Source: Microbacteriaceae bacterium (lineage in GTDB: Bacteria; Actinomycetota; Actinomycetes; Actinomycetales; Microbacteriaceae). From it: a DNA stretch of 17,462 nt. The stretch lies in NCBI GenBank assembly GCA_026785785.1, contig JAJAZI010000145.1:1-17462 (forward strand), written 5' to 3'. Position 1 is the stretch's first letter. Each line of letters starts with the position of its first letter. This document shows, in pieces, positions 5,830 through 13,064 of the stretch. The notes under the pieces were generated by a model. It saw nothing but the letters and a program-made list of their open reading frames with translations, did no database searches and was not told where the DNA came from. A program made the position numbers and the translations under genes.

Positions 5830-7941
5830 ATGCGTCGGCTGACGACATTCATCACCGCGCGGGCGACGTCCTGGATCGTGCTCGTCGTCGCGCTCCTTGG
5901 CACGGCGGCCCTGTTCGCGATCGGCTCGGGAACTACCTCCGAGTCGGCCCCGGGCCCCGGCCTTCCCGACACCGCAGAATCGGTGCAGGTGAGCGAGCTG
6001 CAGACGACCCTGCCGAGCGCCGACACCACCTCGGCGCTGCTCGTGTTCAGTCGCGACGGTGATTCCCTGACCGACGACGACCTCGCCGCTGTGGGCGAGG
6101 CCGCGACCGATCTTTCCGCACTCGCCCGCGACGGATTCGTGCCTCCGCCGACCGTCTCTGACGACAGCACTGCCGCGATCGTCGTTGTGCCGCTCGAGAT
6201 CGCCGACGACATCGACAGCCAGAGCGCGCGCGCCGCCGAGCTGCGCGAGATCGCGAATGCCCCCCTCCCCGACGGACTGACGGCACTGCTCACCGGAGCA
6301 GAGGGCTTCGAGGTCGACCTCAGCGCAGTCTTCGACGGCGCCGACTTCACCCTGCTGCTGACGACCGTGATCGTCGTCGCGATCCTGCTCATCGTGACCT
6401 ACCGCAGCCCGTGGCTGTGGATCGTGCCGCTGGTCGTGATCGGAACCGCGGACGGCCTCGCGGGCATCGCGGCGGCGCGCGTCGCATCCCTCATCGGCAT
6501 CACGCTCGACGCCTCCGTCACCGGCATCCTCTCCGTGCTCGTCTTCGGCGCCGGTACGAACTACGCCCTGCTGCTGATCGCGCGCTATCGCGACGAGCTC
6601 CGACTCATCGCCGACCGCCGTCATGCAATGGAGAAGGCCCTCCGTGGCGCCGGCCCCGCGATCATCGCCAGCGGCTCGACCGTGGTGCTGAGTCTGCTGA
6701 CGCTGCTGTTCGCCGAACTCACCGGTAACCGGGCCCTCGGCATCGCGTGCGCCACCGGCATTCTCGTCGCCATGATCTTCGCCCTGATTGTGCTGCCGCC
6801 CACGCTCCTGCTGTTCGGCCGCGGCCTGTTCTGGCCCTACGTGCCGAAGTTCGGGTCCGAGGACCGCTCCGCCCGAGGGGTGTGGGCACGCCTGGGCCGA
6901 TTCGTGTCGCTGCGACCCGTGGCCGTCGCCATCGTCGGCGTGCTCGTTCTCGGGGGCCTCGCGCTCGGGGTGACCCAGGTGCAGACCGGGCTCGCGCAGA
7001 CCGAACGCTTCATCCAGGCGCCCGAGGCGGTGCAGGGCCAGCAGGTCATCGCGGATTCCTTCGCCGCGGGCAGCGGGTCGCCGACCGCCGTGATCGTCAA
7101 CACCGAGTACGCCGACGAGACCGCCGAGGTCGCCGCGAGTATCGATGGCGTCGACTCCGCGACCGTGGGCGAGGGCGACGGGGAGATCGTTCAGGTCGAC
7201 GTCGTGCTGTCCGCCGCAGCGGAGACCGAGGACGCGTTCGACGCGGTTCGTGAGTTACGCACCGAGCTCGACTCGATCGAGGGGGCGGATGCTCTCGTCG
7301 GCGGCCTCGACGCGCAGGCGCTCGATGTGTCCGAGGCCACTCGGGCCGATCAGAATCTCGTGATCCCGCTCATCCTGGTGCTCGTGCTGATTGTGCTGAT
7401 GATCCTTCTGAGGGCGATTCTCGCTCCCGTGCTCCTGCTGGCGACGGTCGTGGGCTCGTACTTCGCGAGTCTCGGGGCGAGCTGGCTGCTCTTCCAGACC
7501 GTGTTCGATTTCCCCGCGCTCGACACGAACGTTGTCCTTCTGAGCTTCCTGTTCCTGGTCGCCTTGGGGGTGGACTACAACATCTTCCTCGTCACCCGGG
7601 CCAACGAGGAGGCCAGGGTGCTCGGCACCCGCGATGGCATGATCCGTGCGCTTGCGGCGACAGGCGGGGTGATCACGAGCGCGGGAATCCTGCTCGCCGC
7701 GGTCTTCGCCGTTCTCGGGGTGCTACCGCTCATCACGCTCACCCAGATCGGGATCATCGTCGGCGTCGGTGTGCTGCTCGACACACTCCTCGTGCGCACC
7801 GTCATCGTGCCCGCGCTCGCGTTCATCGCCGGCGACAAGTTCTGGTGGCCGAGGCGGCTGCACCCGACCGCGCCCGGGGTCGGCACAGCGGATGCCGGTC
7901 TCGCGCGGCCCGATCGGTCGAGCGAACCGTCGGTGCGGTAG
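5830..7941 (+). CDS. MMPL family (RND superfamily) transporter
   Basis: The 703-residue protein has the two-fold repeat layout of actinobacterial MmpL transporters: one membrane helix (about 14-35), an extracytoplasmic domain, five helices, then again one helix (about 360-380), an extracytoplasmic domain and five helices. Signature stretches are GAGTNYALLLIARYR (240-254) in the first half and GVDYNIFL (580-587) in the second, plus DTLLVRTVIVPAL near the end. Such proteins use the proton gradient to export lipids, drugs or other hydrophobic compounds; the substrate here cannot be deduced. The start is supported by GGGAG five bases upstream. It is divergent from marR and shares its control region, so substrate-induced derepression is likely (inference). 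Confidence 0.93.
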   Translation: MRRLTTFITARATSWIVLVVALLGTAALFAIGSGTTSESAPGPGLPDTAESVQVSELQTTLPSADTTSALLVFSRDGDSLTDDDLAAVGEAATDLSALARDGFVPPPTVSDDSTAAIVVVPLEIADDIDSQSARAAELREIANAPLPDGLTALLTGAEGFEVDLSAVFDGADFTLLLTTVIVVAILLIVTYRSPWLWIVPLVVIGTADGLAGIAAARVASLIGITLDASVTGILSVLVFGAGTNYALLLIARYRDELRLIADRRHAMEKALRGAGPAIIASGSTVVLSLLTLLFAELTGNRALGIACATGILVAMIFALIVLPPTLLLFGRGLFWPYVPKFGSEDRSARGVWARLGRFVSLRPVAVAIVGVLVLGGLALGVTQVQTGLAQTERFIQAPEAVQGQQVIADSFAAGSGSPTAVIVNTEYADETAEVAASIDGVDSATVGEGDGEIVQVDVVLSAAAETEDAFDAVRELRTELDSIEGADALVGGLDAQALDVSEATRADQNLVIPLILVLVLIVLMILLRAILAPVLLLATVVGSYFASLGASWLLFQTVFDFPALDTNVVLLSFLFLVALGVDYNIFLVTRANEEARVLGTRDGMIRALAATGGVITSAGILLAAVFAVLGVLPLITLTQIGIIVGVGVLLDTLLVRTVIVPALAFIAGDKFWWPRRLHPTAPGVGTADAGLARPDRSSEPSVR

Positions 7942-7950
7942 CCCGGGACA

Positions 7951-7972
7951 GCGGTCGGCACTCGCCGAGCGC
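7951..7972 (+). terminator. Possible terminator hairpin after the MMPL gene
   Basis: GCGGTCGGC (7951-7959) can pair with GCCGAGCGC (7964-7972) across an ACTC loop, with one mismatch in nine positions. It starts ten bases after the MMPL stop. Only a short GTTAATC follows, not a T run, so termination efficiency is doubtful, though GC-rich hairpins without long T tracts are common in actinobacteria. Confidence 0.4.
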
Positions 7973-8000
7973 GTTAATCGATGCTGACACTGGTTCGTCC

Positions 8001-8006
8001 TAGTCT
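8001..8006 (+). promoter_or_regulatory. Possible -10 box for a leaderless phosphoesterase transcript
   Basis: TAGTCT fits the TANNNT -10 pattern and ends six bases before the GTG at 8013. That spacing would start transcription at or next to the start codon, a leaderless arrangement common in actinobacteria. No good -35 element was found. A purine stretch GAAGG lies too close to the GTG to act as a normal ribosome-binding site. Confidence 0.35.
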
Positions 8007-8012
8007 GAAGGC

Positions 8013-8936
8013 GTGATCCAACTCGGCCAGCATCCGCCCCCCGCGCATACCATCGTGCACATCAGCGACACCCATTTCCTTGCTGGCGGGGCGCTGCTCC
8101 ACGGCGCAATCGAGGCCGAGGAGAACCTGAGGCAGGCGCTCGGACAGCTTGAGCGATCCGGCATCCGCCCCGAGGCCCTCGTGTTCACGGGAGACCTCGC
8201 TGACCTCGGCGAGCCCGATGCATACCGACGACTGCGCGCGATCGTCGAACCCGCCGCGGCACGGCTCGGGGCCGAGGTCGTCTGGGTGATGGGCAACCAC
8301 GACGAACGCCTGCAATACTCGAGCGGGCTGTTCGACACCGAGGCCACCGAGGCGCCCCAGGACCGGGTTCACGACCTGGGCGGTCTGCGCATCATCTCGC
8401 TCGACACCACGGTGCCCGGATTCCACCACGGCGAATTGACCGACGGGCAGCTCGAGTGGCTCGCCGACGTGCTGTAGGTTCCCGCCCCCCACGGAACCCT
8501 CATCGCTGTGCACCACCCGCCCATCCCCACCCCGCTGCTCTGGGCGATGGAGATGCTCGAACTGGAGGCCCAGGACCGCTTTGCCGCCGTCGTCGCCGGG
8601 ACCGACGTGCGCGCGATTCTCGGCGGGCACCTGCACTTCTCGACCCACAGCACGTTTGCCGGAGTGCCGGTCTCGGTCGCGGCCGCGACCTGCTACACGC
8701 TCGCGCTCACGGAGAAGGAGCGTCTGCTGTCGGGCGTCGACTCCGGCCAGTCGTTTAATATCGTGCACGTCTACGAGGACCGCGTCGTGCACTCGATCGT
8801 CCCCGTCGGAGACACGACCGAGATCACCGGCTTCTCGACTGAGCATCGCGCATCGATCGAGGCGATGACCCCCGAGCAGCGCCGGCAGATGTTCTCGGCC
8901 AAGAAGTCGCGATTCAACCTCGGCGAGGGCGTGTAG
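8013..8936 (+). pseudogene. Metallophosphoesterase (CpdA-like), interrupted by an in-frame TAG
   Basis: Read as one frame this is a 308-codon calcineurin-like phosphoesterase, the type that includes cyclic-nucleotide phosphodiesterases. All metal-binding motifs are present: DTH (D19, H21), GD (D61), GNHD (N95, H96), HHP (H167-H168) and GHLH (H206, H208). However, codon 155 is TAG (8475-8477). The frame stays open on both sides and family-like sequence continues straight after it (PAPHGTLIAVHHPPIPTPLL), so this is a single-base nonsense change with no frameshift. The upstream piece (8013-8477) keeps three motifs and the downstream piece (GTG 8508 to 8936) the last two, so neither alone should be active. 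TAG is an ordinary stop in neighbouring genes, so readthrough is not expected. A sequencing error is possible. xerC follows by seven bases. Confidence 0.85.
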
Positions 8937-8943
8937 CGCACTC

Positions 8944-9966
8944 ATGCTGCTGACGCGTGCGCTCGAGGACTTCGCTGCACACCTCGCCGTTGAGCGCGGC
9001 TTCAGCGCGCACACCGTGCGCGCCTACCGGTCCGACCTCAGCGGATTCGTCGCCTTCGCGGCTGCGCGGGGAGTGAATTCCCCGGCGGAGGTTACGCTCG
9101 AGCTGCTCCGCGACTGGCTGTGGCTCGGCTCGCAGGCCAGCGTGTCCAAGGCGACGCTCGCCCGTCGATCGGCCGCGGCGCGAGGCTTCACCGCGTGGCT
9201 CGCCCGGAACGGGTCGGCGCCGGTCGATGCCGCCACGCGGCTCAGGGCGCCGAAGCCCGACCGGCACCTCCCGCGGGTGCTCACGCGGGACCAGATCGAT
9301 GCGGTGCTCGCCTCGCTCGCCGCGCGGGTCCGGTCGGGCGACGCGAACAGCCTCCGGGATGTCGCCGTTGTGGAACTCCTCTATGCCTCGGCCCTTCGCG
9401 TGAGCGAGGTGACCGGACTCGACGTCGGCGACGTCGACCTCGGTTCTCTTACGGTGCGCGTGATGGGCAAGGGAGCGAAGGAGAGGGTCGTACCATTCGG
9501 GGTGCCGGCCCGCCGCGCGATCGAGGCCTGGCTCGACGAGGGGCGCCACCGGCTGCTGGCGGATGCCGCCCAGCGTGCTGAGCGTGGCGATTCTGTCGGG
9601 CGTGCCGAATCTGCCGGGCGTGCTGAATCTGAACCCGCCGGGCCTGACGGACGAGCCGAATTGACCACGCGTGGCGCACCCGTCGAGCATCCCGCCCTGT
9701 TCCTGGGGCCCCGCGGGGGGCGGCTCGGCACGCGCACCGTGTACCGGCTCGTGGCGGAGCTGCTCGACGGGCTGCCCGGCAGCGGCCCGGCCGGGCCCCA
9801 CACCCTGCGCCACACGGCGGCGACACACCTGCTCGACGGCGGCGCCGACCTCCGCGCTGTGCAGGAGATGCTCGGCCACGCGAGCCTCGGCACGACGCAG
9901 ATCTACACGCATGTGTCGACTGAGCGGCTCACGGCCAGTTACCGATCGGCGCACCCGCGAGCCTGA
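8944..9966 (+). CDS. xerC: Tyrosine recombinase XerC
   Basis: XerC works with XerD to resolve chromosome dimers at dif during cell division. The 340-residue product has an N-terminal SAM-like DNA-binding domain (about 1-90) and a catalytic domain with all expected residues: R152 ([10 protein letters not shown]), K176 ([10 protein letters not shown]), H286-x2-R289 (HTLRH), H312 ([10 protein letters not shown]) and the nucleophile Y321. It is about 40 residues longer than a typical XerC because of a hydrophilic insertion around 205-245 that contains a tandem repeat. Position next to dprA and rpsB is the usual one for actinobacterial xerC, although here an accessory block separates it from dprA. 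The start ATG has no strong ribosome-binding site. It converges on the M23 gene. Confidence 0.92.
   Translation: MLLTRALEDFAAHLAVERGFSAHTVRAYRSDLSGFVAFAAARGVNSPAEVTLELLRDWLWLGSQASVSKATLARRSAAARGFTAWLARNGSAPVDAATRLRAPKPDRHLPRVLTRDQIDAVLASLAARVRSGDANSLRDVAVVELLYASALRVSEVTGLDVGDVDLGSLTVRVMGKGAKERVVPFGVPARRAIEAWLDEGRHRLLADAAQRAERGDSVGRAESAGRAESEPAGPDGRAELTTRGAPVEHPALFLGPRGGRLGTRTVYRLVAELLDGLPGSGPAGPHTLRHTAATHLLDGGADLRAVQEMLGHASLGTTQIYTHVSTERLTASYRSAHPRA
9597..9632. repeat. In-frame 18-bp tandem repeat inside xerC
   Basis: Two adjacent 18-bp copies (9597-9614 and 9615-9632, starting CGGGCGTGCYGAATCTG) differ at two positions and encode [12 protein letters not shown]-like hexapeptides. More degenerate copies seem to flank them. 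The array is in frame, so length changes would not break xerC, and it lies in a loop between the active-site Lys and the HxxR motif. Confidence 0.75.
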
Positions 9967-10061
9967 ATCGGCAATGAAGTGTGCCGGCGGGCGCGTGGTC
10001 GATCTGTGTGGTCCCGGGGATGCTCTCGGACGCCGCACGACGCCACCGCCCGTCCCGGCGC

Positions 10062-10772
10062 TCACCGCAACTCCCGGGTCGGCAGGAGCACCGAGCGCGC
10101 GATGCCGCCGAGGAAGTTGAGCGGCGACACGTAGTCGCCGTGCAGTCGCACCCCGAAGTGCAGGCACGGTGTCGGGCAGTGTGCGGGCGTGGCGGCGCCG
10201 ATACGCACGGTGCCGATGACGTCGCCTGCCGACACCGGCTGTCCTGCGACGAGGCCGGACTCCACCGGCTCGAAGCTCGAGACGAGGCCGCCCGGATGCC
10301 GCAGTGACAGCACCGGTCGGTCGACCACCGTGCCGACGAAGTGGACGACCCCGTCGGCAGGGGCCACAACCTCCGCAGCGAGCCCCGCCTCCGCGCCGAG
10401 CCCGGCCTCCGCGCCGAGCCCGGCCTCCGCGCCGAGCCCCGAGACCGGCCCCAGCCCCGCGACAGCGTCGATGCGAATGTCGATCCCGCGGTGCCCCGCC
10501 GCATACGGCGTCGCCGGCGCGATGAACGGGCGGGAGACGACAGGGTTCGGCCCCACGGGCCAGAGCCACTGGGGTGCCGCCCCCGCTGCCCCCGCCGCCG
10601 GTCGCCCGTCGGGGGAGACCGCCAGCGCAACGAGCGCGAGCACGAGCGCAAAGCCACTAAGCCGGAATGGCCTGGCGAGGAGCGACGAGAGCGGCACGTT
10701 GGCAGACTGCACCCGGCCCGGCGTCCGCGGTGAGCACGCGGAGGCCTCGGTGCACTCGGGGAGCTCGACCAT
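10062..10772 (-). CDS. Secreted M23-type peptidase (LytM-like) domain protein
   Basis: The product carries a membrane/signal segment (about 40-54, FALVLALVALAV) and then an M23 domain: GHRGIDI gives the zinc ligands H94 and D98, VVAPADGVVHFVG is the characteristic strand pair, and CLHFGVR gives H205. The usual HxH is CLH here (C203), as in actinobacterial relatives ending in CLHWG/CLHFG. Such proteins cleave peptidoglycan cross-links or act as regulators of other hydrolases; catalysis is uncertain here. The start is unclear: ATG 10772 gives 236 residues but places about 35 residues before the hydrophobic stretch; GTG 10697 would give a more normal signal peptide. It contains a GLGAEA repeat at 112-131. 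It is convergent with xerC and divergent from rpsB. Confidence 0.85.
   Translation of the reverse strand: MVELPECTEASACSPRTPGRVQSANVPLSSLLARPFRLSGFALVLALVALAVSPDGRPAAGAAGAAPQWLWPVGPNPVVSRPFIAPATPYAAGHRGIDIRIDAVAGLGPVSGLGAEAGLGAEAGLGAEAGLAAEVVAPADGVVHFVGTVVDRPVLSLRHPGGLVSSFEPVESGLVAGQPVSAGDVIGTVRIGAATPAHCPTPCLHFGVRLHGDYVSPLNFLGGIARSVLLPTRELR
10375..10440. repeat. In-frame 18-bp tandem repeat inside the M23 gene
   Basis: The plus-strand unit GCGCCGAGCCCGGCCTCC occurs exactly at 10393-10410 and 10411-10428, with a diverged copy before it (10375-10392, three differences) and a partial one after it (10429-10440). On the coding strand it encodes repeats of GLGAEA, inserted between the first zinc-ligand motif and the next strand of the M23 fold. 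Confidence 0.85.
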
Positions 10773-10788
10773 CCCGGTGCAGGAGCGG

Positions 10789-10797
10789 TGCTATCAT
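10789..10797 (+). promoter_or_regulatory. Candidate rpsB-tsf promoter (extended -10)
   Basis: TGCTATCAT (10789-10797) matches an extended -10 element (TGnTATAAT) at five of six core positions. No good -35 was seen, which is acceptable for extended -10 promoters. Transcription from about 10804 would give a leader of roughly 200 bases before rpsB. The AT-rich stretch could also serve the divergent M23 gene. Confidence 0.5.
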
Positions 10798-10803
10798 TTT
10801 CGA

Positions 10804-11001
10804 AGCAGCGCGCGTGAGTGCGCTGACTACGCGTGCCCGCAGTGCTCGTACCAGAGCATGCCACCACATCCACTCGGTCCTGATCATTCAGGCGGATGTG
10901 TGCCGGACACCAGGAATCGCGCCAACCGGTGACGATTACAACTGAGAAGGCACAACTGCGCTGCCCGCATGGGTGGACGTGTGCCAGTAAAGGAGACGGC
11001 C
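10804..11001 (+). promoter_or_regulatory. Structured leader of rpsB, candidate S2 autoregulatory element
   Basis: Three hairpins can be drawn in the region before rpsB: CAGCGC/GCGCTG (10806-10811 with 10820-10825); GTGCTC/GAGCAT (10842-10847 with 10854-10859, one G-U pair); and a compound stem in which CACATCC (10865-10871) pairs with GGATGTG (10894-10900) around an inner hairpin CCTGA-TCAT-TCAGG (10879-10892). The last is the strongest. In other bacteria S2 represses its own operon through the rpsB leader; a similar role here is inference, as no known consensus was matched. AAAGGAG (10989-10995) is the rpsB ribosome-binding site. Confidence 0.45.
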
Positions 11002-12120
11002 ATGGCCGTTGTCACCATCCGCCAGCTGCTCGACAGCGGCGTTCACTTCGGACACCAGACCCGCCGCTGGAACCCCAAGATGAAGCGATTCATCCTGACG
11101 GAGCGCTCGGGCAGCCACATCATCGACCTGCAGCAGTCGCTCGTGCACATCGACAAGACCTACGACTACGTCAAGGAGACGGTCGCCCACGGCGGCACGA
11201 TTCTCTTCGTCGGCACGAAGAAGCAGGCCCAGGGATCGATCGCCGAGCAGGCGCAGCGCGTCGGCCAGCCCTACGTCAACCAACGCTGGCTCGGTGGGCT
11301 CCTCACCAACTTTCAGACCGTGTCGAAGCGCCTTGCGCGCATGAAGGAGCTCGAGGAACTCGACTTCGACGACACCACCAAGGGCTTCACCAAGAAGGAA
11401 CTGCTCATCAAGAAGCGTGAGCTCATCAAGCTCAACCGCAGCCTTGGTGGTATCCGTAACCTCACTAAGACCCCGTCCGCGATCTGGATCGTCGACACCA
11501 AGAAGGAGCACCTCGCGATCGACGAGGCGCACAAGCTCGGCATCCCGGTCATCGCGATCCTCGACACCAACTGCGACCCCGACGACGTTCAGTACCCGAT
11601 CCCGGGTAACGACGACGCGATCCGCTCCGTCGGACTGCTGACCCGCATCATCGCGGACGCCGCAGCCGAGGGCCTCATCCAGCGCCACCAGAAGCCCGAA
11701 GAGGGATCCGCTCCCGTCGAGCCGCTCGCCGCCTGGGAAGCAGAGCTTCTCGGCCAGGCCGACGCCGCTGTTGAGACCGCTGCTGTTGAGACCGCTGCCG
11801 TCGAGACCGCTGCTGTCCAGTCCGCTGCTGTCGAGACGGCTGCTGTCGAGACCGCTGCTGTTGAGACCGCTGCCGCTGAAGCCCTCGTGGTCGAAGTTAC
11901 CGCCGACCTCCCTGTCGAGGAGAACGACGCGGATGCCGTCGTCGCCGAGCACGAGGCCGCCGCCGACGTGACCATCGTCCCCGAGCACTCCGTCGAGTCC
12001 GCCGAGGCGGCCGAGGCGAAGATCGAAGCCGAAGCCACCGAGGCAGAGAAGGCCCCCACCGCCTCCAAGCCCGCCCCGAAGAAGCCCGCAGCGAAGACTG
12101 CTGCAGCCGAGACCAAGTAA
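11002..12120 (+). CDS. rpsB: 30S ribosomal protein S2 with long C-terminal extension
   Basis: S2 sits on the back of the small ribosomal subunit. The first 235 or so residues are a canonical S2: [27 protein letters not shown], the GTKKQAQ segment, [13 protein letters not shown], and the [13 protein letters not shown] and YPIPGNDDA motifs. The protein is 372 residues, far longer than the 241 of E. coli, because of a tail of about 130 residues. The tail has seven AAVET-type pentapeptides (255-289), then an acidic Ala/Glu stretch, then a Lys/Pro/Ala-rich end. The start is fixed by AAAGGAG six bases upstream and by homology. tsf follows after nine bases; its ribosome-binding site overlaps this stop codon. 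Ala codons in the repeat are mostly GCT, unlike the GCC used around it. Confidence 0.96.
   Translation: MAVVTIRQLLDSGVHFGHQTRRWNPKMKRFILTERSGSHIIDLQQSLVHIDKTYDYVKETVAHGGTILFVGTKKQAQGSIAEQAQRVGQPYVNQRWLGGLLTNFQTVSKRLARMKELEELDFDDTTKGFTKKELLIKKRELIKLNRSLGGIRNLTKTPSAIWIVDTKKEHLAIDEAHKLGIPVIAILDTNCDPDDVQYPIPGNDDAIRSVGLLTRIIADAAAEGLIQRHQKPEEGSAPVEPLAAWEAELLGQADAAVETAAVETAAVETAAVQSAAVETAAVETAAVETAAAEALVVEVTADLPVEENDADAVVAEHEAAADVTIVPEHSVESAEAAEAKIEAEATEAEKAPTASKPAPKKPAAKTAAAETK
11764..11868. repeat. 15-bp in-frame tandem repeat in the rpsB tail, seven copies
   Basis: Seven consecutive 15-bp units of the form GCTGCTGTYGAGACC run from 11764 to 11868, followed by a partial unit. They encode AAVET six times and AAVQS once. 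Sequence differences between copies are mostly silent third-base changes (GTT/GTC, GCT/GCC), so the peptide is better conserved than the DNA. Confidence 0.9.
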
Positions 12121-12129
12121 GGAACCCCC

Positions 12130-12957
12130 ATGGCAGATTTCAGCCTGGCTGACCTCAAGACCCTGCGCGAGCGCCTGGGCACTGGAATGGTCGATTCCAA
12201 GAACGCCCTCGTCGAAGCCGGGGGAGACCTCGAGAAAGCCACCGAGCTCCTGCGTCTCAAGGGAGCAAAGGGCAACGCGAAGCGCGCCGACCGCTCCACG
12301 AGCGAGGGCCTCGTCGCCGCGAAGGAAAACGGATCCACCACGACGCTGATCGAGCTCGACTGCGAGACCGACTTCGTCGCCAAGGGCGAGAAGTTCGTGA
12401 AGCTCGGCGACACGGTGCTTGACGCCGCCATCGCCGCGGGCGCCACGACCGTCGAGGAGGCACTCGCCGCGAGGATCGGAACCCAGACCGTCGCGGAGCT
12501 TGTCAGCGACGAAGCGGCTGTGCTCGGCGAGAAGATCGTCCTTCGCCGCCTTGTCGCGATCGACGCGGCGAAGTTCTCCGTCTACCTGCACAAGACCAAC
12601 AAGGACCTGCCTCCGCAGGTCGGCGTTGTCGTCGGGTACACGGGAGACGACGCGGAGACCGCGCGCAGCATCGCGCAGCACATCTCGTTCGCGGACCCGC
12701 AGTACCTCTCGCGGGACGACGTCCCGACCGATGTGGTCGAGACCGAGCGCCGCATCGTCGAGGAGATCAGCCGCAACGAGGGAAAGCCGGAGGCCGCGCT
12801 TCCGAAAATCATCGAGGGACGCGTCACGGGTTACTTCAAGCAGGTCGCCCTGCTCGACCAGGACTACGCGAAGGACAACAAGCTGTCCGTCGCGAAAGTG
12901 CTGGCAGACGCCGGGCTCACGGTCACGGGCTTCGCCCGTTTCAAGGTCGGCGCGTAA
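12130..12957 (+). CDS. tsf: Elongation factor Ts
   Basis: EF-Ts is the nucleotide-exchange factor that recycles EF-Tu from its GDP form during translation. The 275-residue product starts with the UBA-like domain (ADFSLADLKTLRERLGTGMVDSKNAL) and the LRLKGAKGNAKRADRSTSEGLV linker, and carries the EF-Tu-contacting TDFVAKGEKF motif at about residue 80. The rest covers the core dimerisation subdomains. Length is normal for actinobacteria. AAGGAA overlapping the rpsB stop serves as ribosome-binding site, so the two genes are tightly linked. A strong hairpin terminator follows eleven bases after the stop. Confidence 0.97.
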   Translation: MADFSLADLKTLRERLGTGMVDSKNALVEAGGDLEKATELLRLKGAKGNAKRADRSTSEGLVAAKENGSTTTLIELDCETDFVAKGEKFVKLGDTVLDAAIAAGATTVEEALAARIGTQTVAELVSDEAAVLGEKIVLRRLVAIDAAKFSVYLHKTNKDLPPQVGVVVGYTGDDAETARSIAQHISFADPQYLSRDDVPTDVVETERRIVEEISRNEGKPEAALPKIIEGRVTGYFKQVALLDQDYAKDNKLSVAKVLADAGLTVTGFARFKVGA

Positions 12958-12967
12958 CACACACGTG

Positions 12968-13008
12968 AAACAGGGTCCGGGTCGCGTACAGCGGTTCGGG
13001 CCCTGTTT
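12968..13008 (+). terminator. Rho-independent-type terminator of rpsB-tsf
   Basis: AAACAGGGTCCG (12968-12979) pairs with CGGGCCCTGTTT (12997-13008): twelve pairs with one G-U and a 17-base loop. The descending arm ends in TTTGTGTGT. The flanking ACACAC and GTGTGT could extend the stem past a bulge. It ends the translation-factor operon just before the pyrH promoter. Confidence 0.8.
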
Positions 13009-13037
13009 GTGTGTCAGCACACGTTAAGCGGCATAAT
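13007..13037 (+). promoter_or_regulatory. Candidate pyrH promoter
   Basis: CATAAT (13032-13037) matches the -10 consensus at five of six positions. A weak -35-like TTGTGT (13007-13012) lies 19 bases upstream and overlaps the end of the tsf terminator. Its position directly after that terminator supports separate transcription of pyrH and the genes downstream. Confidence 0.5.
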
Positions 13038-13064
13038 CAGCAACAAGCGAGCGGAAGAGCACCC

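Noticed and set aside
8475..8477. Amber recoding (for example pyrrolysine-type insertion) at the phosphoesterase TAG
   Set aside because: TAG is used as a normal stop by several neighbouring genes, no recoding structure follows it, and this protein family does not use such residues.
8914..10569. 551-codon minus-strand open frame opposite xerC and running into the M23 gene
   Set aside because: It is Arg/Gly-rich without family features, and it lies out of frame with the well-supported M23 and xerC genes.
10936..13020. 694-codon open frame on the minus strand opposite rpsB and tsf
   Set aside because: It mirrors two certain genes, is low-complexity (Leu/Gly/Asp-rich) and has no recognisable domain; long antisense frames are expected in DNA with high third-position GC.
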